From assembly GCA_029931535.1 (NCBI GenBank), contig JAQPZY010001625.1, positions 4,069,501-4,133,500 of the forward strand: a stretch of 64,000 nt of DNA, in the 5' to 3' direction. The notes under the pieces were generated by a model. The model worked only from the letters and a program-made list of their open reading frames with translations. It was not told the DNA's origin and made no database searches. The position numbers and the translations under genes are program-made. Numbering within the stretch: position 1 is the stretch's first letter; each line of letters starts with the position of its first letter. The DNA comes from Margaritifera margaritifera. Lineage: Eukaryota > Mollusca > Bivalvia > Unionida > Margaritiferidae. This document shows positions 56,471 to 64,000 of this stretch, in pieces.

Positions 56471-57058
56471 GAAAACAAAAATATAATAAGAAAATAGAAA
56501 TTAATATTTTTTTTACAAATGAACGTGTCTAGAATATGAGTGGAGAACCCCCTAACCTCAGGCCTTGTTGTGTGTGTTTTTTCTTCTATCGGAAGCTGGA
56601 CCCGAGATTGCATCATTTTAAAGTTTGAAAATTTACATTTTAATGTTGGTTTGTCCCCAAAATGCATCATTGTCTCGATCTTATCAGACACTTGAGTTAT
56701 TCTTTTCTTTCAGTGATTGGGTTTAAGATGGCATGGGGGGTGCAAATTGTAATTAATCATACAGAAATACAAAAACAATGGTTTCAGATATTTATCTTCC
56801 GATATATTAAGCATGTATTTAAATGTTTACATCAACATACATCACTAATCAAAATTCCATCTCATAAAGAGAGTACAACTTTAAAATTATTATGTATAAC
56901 AGTATACTTCTAAACAGTAACCATTTACTATTTTACTATATATTTTTAATTCATTTACCTCTAAGGCAGTTTGCACAAAAGTCAGTTAAATTTAATAAAG
57001 ATATGACTGTATGCTAAATACACTAACATCCTTTGAAGTGAATTTCCTTTAACATGAA

Positions 57059-57309
57059 GGGGCCCTGGGTGTCCAAGTGGTCTAAAACGCTCGCCTTTAC
57101 AGATCACTGACATCTCACCTCTGTCTGCATGGGTTCGAGTCTCAGGCTCGGCCAACGTGGGTATGTGAGAAAGCTTGCCAGTAGCTTCCTGTGGGTCGGT
57201 GGTTCTTCCCGGGGTTTTCTCGGGTTCTTCCTCCACCAAATATACTGGCCACCATGTATAGCCTATCATGTGCTGAAAAATGGCGTTAAACCCACAACAA
57301 CCAACCAAA
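57059..57309 (+). mobile_element. tRNA-derived SINE, complete copy 2 (251 bp)
   Basis: It is flanked by a perfect 13-bp target duplication, cctttaacatgaa (57046-57058 and 57310-57322). The A-box-like gtgtccaagtggtc lies at 57069 and the B box gggttcgagtct at 57129-57140. The conserved middle 'cttcctgtgggtcggtggtt' and 'tatactggccaccatgtata' is shared with the split copy, as is the tail 'aatggcgttaaacccacaac'. Its length and integrity make it the reference for the disrupted copy at 44835. Confidence 0.92.
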
Positions 57310-57329
57310 CCTTTAACATGAATATGTAC

Positions 57330-58000
57330 TCATGTCACTTTAGATTTGATTTTAATGATTTACTGAAATAACACACATTGATTATACGAACTTGAAATAC
57401 ATATACAGTATAAATATTGTCTACTGCAGTATAATTTATACAACTTGCTAATTTTACATTTTTATGAATAATAAGAGTCATATGTAATAAACACATCACC
57501 GAAATTTAAACATATATCTTTGCCAAATACTGAATGTTTGTTGGAGGTTAACAGGTCGTCATGTTACGTGATTCAGTAGGTGGAGAGCGATCTATTATCT
57601 CGCGTAAGGTCAATCGAGGAGAGGCAGGGTATATTTACATGAGCAGTTAGATCACCATTCCTCTAGTTCATTTTGATTACTGGTGCTGGATACCTACCAA
57701 ATTTCCAAACACATAATTAATTTTCCTGCCTTTGTTGTTTATAATTAAGCACAGAGATGTATATATTAAAGCAATACATTTTATCCCAACACATCATTGA
57801 TATGACATATCATACTTTTTTCAATGCTAAACGTGTGTATAAAGGAATAATGTCTGAGGCATGAACTCAAAGAGTAATTTCTCTACATTAATTTCCACTT
57901 GTATTAAATAATATCTGTTGTTTTCATTATGTGATAAATAGAATCATACGTTTGTGCTCATTTCCAATGAGGTTTATGGAACTTCATATAAAATGACCAC
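57330..58000. other. Intron 8, no gene recognised
   Basis: AT-rich intronic sequence without recognised features. Confidence 0.5.
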
Positions 58001-58002
58001 AA

Positions 58003-58255
58003 ATGTAAGATTTTAATGAGAACAGATGTAAGATTTTGTGAAAACAAATGTAAGATTTCAATGAGAATTTTAATGAGCACAGATGTAAGATTTTAATGAG
58101 AATTTTAATTAGCACAAATGCAAGATTTAATGAGCTTTTTAATGAAAACAAATTTAAGATTTTAATGAGCACAATGTAAGAATTGAATGATCATTTTAAT
58201 AAGCACAATTGTAAGGTTTAATGAGTGTTTTAGTGAGCACATATGCAAGATTGGA
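58003..58255. repeat. Irregular tandem repeat ('gatgtaagattttaatgaga')
   Basis: About nine units of 22-38 bp built on 'aca.atgtaagattttaatgag' with an optional 'aattttaatgagc' insert. The minus-strand frame 'LIKILHLCSLK' is an artefact. Confidence 0.85.
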
Positions 58256-58664
58256 ATAAATTTAAATCTTTTACTCACTGAGGCTTGCAAAATATACATA
58301 GTATTCAATTCAATGTTTAAATGTAACTTAAAAATTATCCTCTTGTACAATCCTGTATTTCTTTGAAAGTTTTATGTGCAATGTTCAGAGCTAGCAAGTG
58401 TCAGGCACAATTATCCCTACTTTGCCATTTTATGCACAACACAAATACAGATGTATACGAGGAAAGGTTTAATATATGCATTGTAAGAAATTAAAGGTTA
58501 CATGATTATATGCATTCTCTCTCTCGATTCAACAATTCAACTACATCAAAAATGTATAACTACAATAACATAAATACTTAAACAAATAAAATATTTGGCT
58601 CTCTCTGTGGGGGCTACTCATGGGCTAGAATCTGAATGAAACACTATACGAAACTATGATGATT

Positions 58665-59258
58665 CCCAATTGGTGCTAGGCTGATCCCAGCATTAGAGTG
58701 TATTCTGGGCTGATCCCAGCATAAGTAGACTGTGCTAGGCTGATCCCAGCTCAAGTAACATCTGTGCTAGGCTGATCCCAGCATTTTAGTGTATTCTAGG
58801 CTGATCCCAGATTAAGTGGGCTATGTACTTAGTCATTCAGGTGTATTCTGGGCTGATCCCAGCTCCGGTAGAATCTGTACTAGGCTGATCCCAGCATTTA
58901 GTGTATTCTGGGCTGATCCCAGCATAAGTAGACTGCTAGACTGATCCCAGCTCGAGTAACATTTGTGCTAGGCTGATCCCAGCATTCGAGTGTATTCTGG
59001 GCTGATCCCAGATTAAGTAGGCTATGTGCTAGGCTGATCACAGCATAGTAGTGTATTGCTAGGCTGATCCCAGCATTCGAGTGTATTCTGGGCTGATCCC
59101 AGATTAAGTAGGCTATGTGCTAGGCTGATCCCAGCATAGCGTATTCTGGGCTGATCCCATCTTAAGTAAATCTAAGCTAGGCCGATCCCCGCATAGGAGT
59201 GTATTCTGGGTTGATCCCAGATTAGTGGAATAGAGCTAGGCTGATCCCAGCATGAAGA
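58665..59258. repeat. Minisatellite of alternating 'gctaggctgatcccagcat' and 'attctgggctgatcccag' units
   Basis: More than twenty copies of the core ctgatcccag, alternating between two half-unit types (ctagg- and ctggg-) with spacers such as 'attagtgt', 'ataagtagactgtg' and 'attaagtaggctatg'. The higher-order unit is about 57-60 bp. Confidence 0.95.
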
Positions 59259-59614
59259 AAGTATTCTTATTTTTTTTGTCTATTTAAACCTGTATGAGAA
59301 ATGTATAAAACAGGCATGGCCTTTATGTTTTTAGTATAGCAGATGAGTATCCGATTGGGGGAAAATACCAAAATGAATTTGATATCAAAATATATCAAAT
59401 GAGAGCCCCCAAGAGGATGCCGGTTTGGATGTGAAAGTCCATTTGAAAGGAATGATGTCAAAAGAAGTTCATGACCCTAAATGTATGTACACAACTGTCC
59501 CTGATATTGCCTACTATCTGTAAGGTCTACATCAGTATTTTTATTTAACTTTCTTAATATGTACCAAGATATAACTCAGTTATATTCCATTTTTTTTTAT
59601 TCCTGCTACATGTA

Positions 59615-59827
59615 CAGTATATACTTGGGTATAATCCACTACCAACTGCAAACTGCATAGACCCAGATCTGCCGTCGATAATGCGCCAGCAGATCTGGGT
59701 CTGTGCAGTTTGTAAGGACTAATCAGTAGAACAAACAACATAGACCCTGATCTGCCGGCACATTATGTGACGGGTCAGGGTCTATTTGGTTTGCATTTGG
59801 ACCCAGGTTATACGTAAGTATATACGG
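59615..59827 (+). mobile_element. Double-hairpin MITE, copy 7 (A then B)
   Basis: TA (59613) CAGTATATACTTGGGTATAA ... GTAAGTATATACGG TA (59828). Hairpin A is almost perfect; the right arm of B is shortened (gacgggtcagggtctatt). It ends 98 bp before exon 9. Confidence 0.93.
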
Positions 59828-59925
59828 TAATGAAAACCCTTTTTGTACATATACATACCACACTTGAACTCTCAAAGTAAGAGCAACAGGATCATGTTAC
59901 AGTTACTTTGTGTACACCATTTCAG

Positions 59926-60009
59926 AAACTGAAAAAATCATTGAGATGGGCAGACATCATAGAAAGCCCAGAACTTCCAGCTCCAGTGTCATCCACTAAT
60001 GGAAAGAAG
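59926..60009 (+). CDS. TROAP-like: TROAP-like gene, coding exon 9 (last exon in window)
   Basis: The acceptor caccatttcag ends at 59925 and the donor gttagt starts at 60010. It has 28 codons (360-387), phase 0 on both sides: KLKKSLRWADIIESPELPAP then VSSTNGKK, with a Ser-Pro (373-374). A basic run before W-A-D-I-I and a proline-rich tail fit a disordered mitotic protein. No stop is reached, so at least one further exon must lie right of 64000 or be hidden in the hAT-bearing intron. Vertebrate tastin is about 780 residues, so the window probably holds about half. Confidence 0.68.
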
Positions 60010-60393
60010 GTTAGTTCCATCACATTTTTTTTAATGTCCCACTACAAAATGTGGAAAGGGCATATAATGTATGTATGTATGTGTGTATGGCTCATCAGCA
60101 CACTCCTGACTATATAGTGCAGACCTGCCTACTTCTACAAATTTCGCGTAGTTTCTACGCATTTCGACCCCCAGTTACGCAGCTATGCATTCACATACCA
60201 AACTACACATTTAGAATAATATTAGAATAATCGGGGTTTGCCCGAGTCTGCAAACTGTAAAATGCAAAGCCTAATTTAGACCGTTTCTGATTAACCTTAA
60301 CTTCCGGTCCTCGTGGCTTCTCAGTTCATTTTAGTTGGAGCTTCAGGCTTTGCTTCATCCAAGAAAATCGCTATTTTGAAGATCGTTGCTGTT

Positions 60394-62866
60394 ATGGATA
60401 ACAGTCCACCAAAAAAATGAGTGAAGTTGGCTATTCAAATATTCAAAAAGGAATGCAGTGATGAGTGCCCATGTTTAAAGGAATCGAACTCGGATCTTAC
60501 GTTCATTGCATGATATGCAATACTGAATTTTCATGGAACCGCAGAGGTCGCTACGATTGTCGACGCCACATAGAGTCGAAACTACAACAGAAGAACAAGG
60601 CTTCATCATCAACAACTGTGCCTTTGGCTAGTCTTTCTTCAAAATTAGCTGGAACTAATTCTGCTGAAAGCCATAAGCACAGTGTAATTCAGACTGAGGC
60701 AAGAATGTGTCAGATGATTGCTGGCTTAAATCTTCCCCTAACTGATGTGGATGCTCTTACCAAAAATGTGAAAATCATGTTTCCAGATTCAAAGATTGCA
60801 CAAGGTTAGTAAATATTTTTATTTTACAGATAATCTTATGAATATAAATATTAAAACACTTTCAAAACTTTTTTTTAGGTAGTCATAGAGCAAATTATAT
60901 ATTTTTCATTTTTGGGGGTTTCACTATAATTATTCAGCTGGTTAATACGATTATCAGTTTATTTGTTATATGCCCGTCTTTGACAGGTCATAATATGGTA
61001 TAGCCTCTGCATCTGTTTGTTCTTTCTCTGGCGTAAACATTTTGGTTTCCACCAGTTATCTTGAAAACCATTTGCTTAAATCTAAAATGTAATCATATTT
61101 GGTACACATGTTTATATTGAAAATATCTAATACTTTTTGCAGCTGCTTAATCTTGTGCTAGGACGGCAGGATTTAATATAAAGATCTCTAGACAATTGAA
61201 CTGAAATTTATTGTAAATAATTTTTGCTCTTGTTTTTCCATCTTATATTTATTTTTGTTTTTATTTCTATTTATTTTTTAGACATGAAGTGTGGGCAAAG
61301 CAAAGCTACTGCCATTATTAAAGAAATGGCAGCAAGTGCAAAGGAAACATTGGCAAGCCACATGCAGTCTGAGCCATTCACTGTATCAACAGATGGGAGC
61401 AACGATGCTGACTCCAAACAGTTTCCACTTGTTGTGAGGTCCTTTGATCCAGAATCTGGAGCAGTGAATTCAGAGCTCATTACCATTGCAATATGTGATG
61501 GATATGCAACAGGCATTAACATCTTTAACCAGATTGACAATGCTTTCAAGGAAAGAAATATTCCTTGGAAGAACTGCATTGCTCTGGGGTCAGACAATGC
61601 TCAAGGGATGACAGGAAAGGACAATGGTGTGATTGCTCATGTCAGAAAGATGCAGCCACATGTCATCATGGCTGGGTGTTGCCTGCACCCCATGCACATT
61701 GGGGCCAAGAAAGGAGCAGAGCATCTGCCACCAGTGATACAGTACTCACCGATATCTTTTATTATTTTGAAAAGAGTTCAAAAAGAAAAACAGGATTTGT
61801 TGCTTTACAGGACATGTGTGACATAGAGCAAAAAAGAATGCTGAAACATGTTTGTACTCACTAGCTAGGCATTGGAAGATGTTTGGCATGGCTGCTGCAC
61901 AATTGGGATGTTTTAAAGATCTTTTTTGCAGAAGAACATGAGAAGTTATAGAAAACATTAAACAAACCTGGCGAAATATACTTTCGAAAGTGGAAGGCAT
62001 CTTCAATTTTTTGAAATCATCAACCAACAGGCTGACAACTGTTTTTTAAACTACACTGTCAAGGTCTTTGATGAAGCCCTGCTTCCTCTCCAGGCAGAGG
62101 ATCCAAAAATCCATGTTCTTCGCTGCATTCTGTGTGGGCCAATCAGGTCAATTTTTGCACAATTTCTTAAACTTTCTGCCATGCAGTACAAATCTTTCCA
62201 AGATGTACAATACAAAGTGCGCTATAATCATAAGGAGGATTATGACCTTATGATTGGCAAGGCTGCAAGGGATTTCCTTAAAAAGAAGGAAGAAAACCAC
62301 CTCCGTGATTCCAGGATCAAAGACTTTTACCTAAATGTTCGCAACTATTTCACTGCTGTTGTTGACTATTACATGGAAAAGCTGCCTTTTTAATGATCCA
62401 CACCTCATTGCAGCAGAGGTTACAGATCCAGACCTGCAGTCCAGTGTTTCTTCAGAAAGTCTGAGATTTTTTATGAATAGATTTCCAGCCCTGATTCCAC
62501 TATCAGCTTCTGTCGATTCCATCCTTGAGCAGTTTCCACTTAACCAGACCACAGATCTGGGAGACTGTGAAAATGTTGCATGAGTGGATCACAGGTGGGC
62601 CGAAATAAACAGAAAGTACCAGCAATTCAAATGCCTGTCAGAAGTCGTGTGGTATCCTTTATCTTCCTCACAGTAGTGCACACTGTGTGAGAATTTTTTT
62701 CGACAGTGAGAGAGAATAGAACTGATCAGAGGGCCAGCCTGAGTGAGGATACTTTGGATGCCCTGCTTGTGGTTAAGCACCAACCAGAAGGATGCAAAGA
62801 AAAGGACTTAACTCCTGCCCGGCTAGACAGGCTGAAGAGATGTTATTACCAATCCCTTCACAACTG
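60394..62866 (+). pseudogene. hAT transposase gene with one intron, frameshifted
   Basis: An ATG at 60394 opens eight codons that hit a stop at an A7 run. The main frame from 60465 has a BED-like finger (CMICNTEFSWNRRGRYDCRR then HIES) and runs to a donor at 60805 (gttagt). The acceptor at 61281 rejoins in phase at Asp to 'DMKCGQSKATAIIKEMAASA'. Exon 2 holds 'FTVSTDGSNDADSKQFPLVV' and 'CIALGSDNAQGMTGKDNGVI', the two catalytic Asp regions, then 'GCCLHPMHIGAKKGAEHLPP'. After about 61735 the frame shifts repeatedly: 'SFQDVQYKVRYNHKEDYDLM' (62194-62253), 'NDPHLIAAEVTDPDLQS' (about 62395), and a dimerisation domain near 62670-62860 ('NRTDQRASLSEDTLD'-like, broken). At least four disruptions make it inactive, but the degree of preservation suggests a fairly young insertion. 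Confidence 0.82.
60805..61281 (+). other. Intron of the hAT transposase
   Basis: It is bounded by gttagt and tttttag, 477 bp long. It contains a dispersed mollusc-type repeat phrase ('ggtcataatatggtatagcc', 60985-61005), so part of it is itself inserted sequence. Confidence 0.6.
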
Positions 62867-63329
62867 AAAAAAACCTGCTTTGTAATTAATGTATATATTT
62901 TATCAATCCTGAAATATTTCTTTTTTTAGTAAACATACATTAAAACCTTGCTAATCTGGACTTTATTGAAATAATGAATTACGATTTTTTTGTGTTGGTT
63001 TTATATGATTTATTTTCAATCTACGTAGAAAATAACCCTTTTTTGCCTAAATTTTCTACTTCTGTTTTTCACATGTCTGCCTCACCCTCCACCCAGAAGT
63101 AAAATTTCTCCACAGGAGTTTGACTAGACATGTCCTAAACTACACATTTGGGTTTGTAAAATTACACTTATGGAATTTGGTGGGTAAACAGGCCTGATAG
63201 TGCCTAGTAAATGTGGTTATCCTCATAACAAGCATAAAGGCAAAAGCAAGGGTAAAACCCTTAAAATACAAGGTCATATTTTTTATTTACACTGCAGTTT
63301 TTTAAAAGCCTAAGACCTTCTCATATGGA

Positions 63330-63445
63330 ACATCATCACAGGATCCGACGGCAAAAAGGTTGGCTCCATTAGTCATCTGTTATGACATGCAGGATGGTTC
63401 ATTGGGCCTTTTCTACATCCCGGAACCCACAGGGAGAATATATAT
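63330..63445. repeat. Dispersed conserved repeat ('ttggctccattagtcatctg')
   Basis: The stretch 'gatccgacggcaaaaaggtt', 'ggctccattagtcatctgtt', 'atgacatgcagg' and 'tcccggaacccacagggaga' resembles a widespread invertebrate repeat core. No TIR or tail was defined. 63203-63330 and 63665-64000 hold nothing I recognise. Confidence 0.4.
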
Positions 63446-63486
63446 TGTTACACTTTCATATCCGTCTGCCCATCAAATATTGATTA

Positions 63487-63660
63487 CCGTATGTACTCGC
63501 ATATAAGCAGACACCAACTGCAAACTGCATAGACCCAGATCTGCCGTCGCATAATGCGCCAGCAGATCTGGGTCTATGAGTTTTGTAAGGACTTAACAGT
63601 AGAAGAAACAACATAGACCCTGTTTGCATTTGGACTCTGCTTTTACGTGACTGTATACAG
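63487..63660 (+). mobile_element. Double-hairpin MITE, copy 8 (A then B, hairpin B collapsed)
   Basis: TA (63485) CCGTATGTACTCGCATATAA ... GTGACTGTATACAG TA (63661). Hairpin A is intact (63517-63587). Hairpin B keeps only 'acaacatagaccctg' joined to 'tttgcatttgg', so its loop and parts of both arms are gone. Confidence 0.93.
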
Positions 63661-64000
63661 TATTTAATGAGTTCAGTTTCTCATGCACTATTGGTGGCAG
63701 GGTTATGCAGCTTCATTCATATTTTGATGTCTGTTAATGAGTACAACACCATTTCCCCAAAAGTTAAATAAGTGCAACCTATAACATGCTTTAATGACTT
63801 TGGTTAAGTTTTATATTTGTAACAGTTTGTCATGCACTCTTAGCTGCAGGGTCATACAACTGTGTGTAGATGCTGCTTATTGAGTAGTACACCCTTACAC
63901 CAAATGTAGGTCATTGTATCCAATATGTCACACTACAGTGACTTTGAGTATGTCTTTCAAAAGAGGGTTAATGGGCCATCTATGTTCTTAAAATTCTATT

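Larger units (their letters stand above)
60120..63196 (+). mobile_element. Near-complete hAT transposon (3.08 kb)
   Basis: The ends are CAGACCTGCCTAC (60120) and, on the other strand, CAGGCCTGTTTAC (63196). The flanking direct repeat atagtg is at 60114-60119 and 63197-63202. Subterminal 'aaactacacattt' occurs near both ends (60201 and 63139). Inside is a two-exon transposase pseudogene. The insertion begins 110 bp after exon 9 of the host gene and in the same orientation. Confidence 0.85.

Noticed and set aside
57059..57150. tRNA gene suggested by A and B boxes
   Set aside because: The cloverleaf cannot be completed, and the 251-bp unit with target duplication and tail is a SINE.
63340..63400. 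Possible tenth TROAP-like exon (SDGKKV.. after an AG at 63340)
   Set aside because: It resembles the end of exon 9 only superficially (GGCAAAAAG-gttggctcc) and is part of a dispersed repeat core; following sequence is not coding.

Overview
The window is AT-rich, intron-rich animal DNA. No prokaryotic operons or ribosome-binding sites are visible. The repeat content (tandem 'AGCTCACCTG' modules, tRNA-derived SINEs, DIRS, hAT and Ty3 relics, many minisatellites) suggests a lophotrochozoan, most likely a bivalve mollusc. This assignment is an inference from repeat style only.

Two host genes are supported. On the minus strand, positions 2022-1935 hold a first coding exon: an ATG, a hydrophobic signal-peptide-like segment and a consensus donor. 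The rest of that gene lies left of the window. On the plus strand, nine coding exons (12149-12231, 17990-18137, 21673-21767, 25830-26071, 37616-37770, 41626-41764, 43105-43259, 48163-48240, 59926-60009) join in phase at all eight junctions into 387 codons without a stop. The 3' end is beyond the window. The predicted protein carries a KEN box, an RxxL motif, a SKIPV motif and a 'PDF..LH' motif, and best resembles tastin (TROAP), a mitotic spindle/trophinin-assisting protein. An E2F-like site, an inverted CCAAT box, a CRE-like site and a plausible non-coding first exon at about 2605-2802 may be the shared promoter of the two divergent genes.

Only about 1.2 kb of the roughly 48 kb from exon 1 to exon 9 is coding. 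The rest is introns loaded with mobile elements. Region by region: 3.2-4.0 kb a LINE relic; 4.9-7.9 kb a Ty3/gypsy pol relic (minus); 10.0-11.8 kb a hAT relic; 13.7-15.5 kb a DIRS gag/RT relic; 15.6-16.25 kb a minisatellite; 17.1-17.75 kb a small transposon with a FLYWCH-like relic; 23.4-24.1 kb a minisatellite abutting DIRS RNase H/recombinase relics to 25.4 kb; 27.4-29.9 kb a second DIRS RT and a probable DIRS terminus; 30.9-31.6 kb a TTAA-flanked element; 33.8-35.6 kb a hAT relic split by a MITE; 40.4-41.6 kb a TIR element; 44.15-46.35 kb a three-layer nested insertion; 49-52.3 kb several tandem repeats; 53.9-54.7 kb a hAT relic (minus); 56.2-56.5 kb a THAP-like relic; 57.06-57.31 kb a complete SINE; 58-59.3 kb minisatellites; 60.1-63.2 kb a nearly complete hAT with an intron-containing but broken transposase.

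The most striking non-genic structure is a MITE family present in eight copies. It has pogo/mariner-like TIRs, a TA target site, and two internal 24-bp perfect hairpins that differ from each other at three positions, each matched by a compensating change in the opposite arm. No phage, CRISPR array, rRNA or functional tRNA gene was found.
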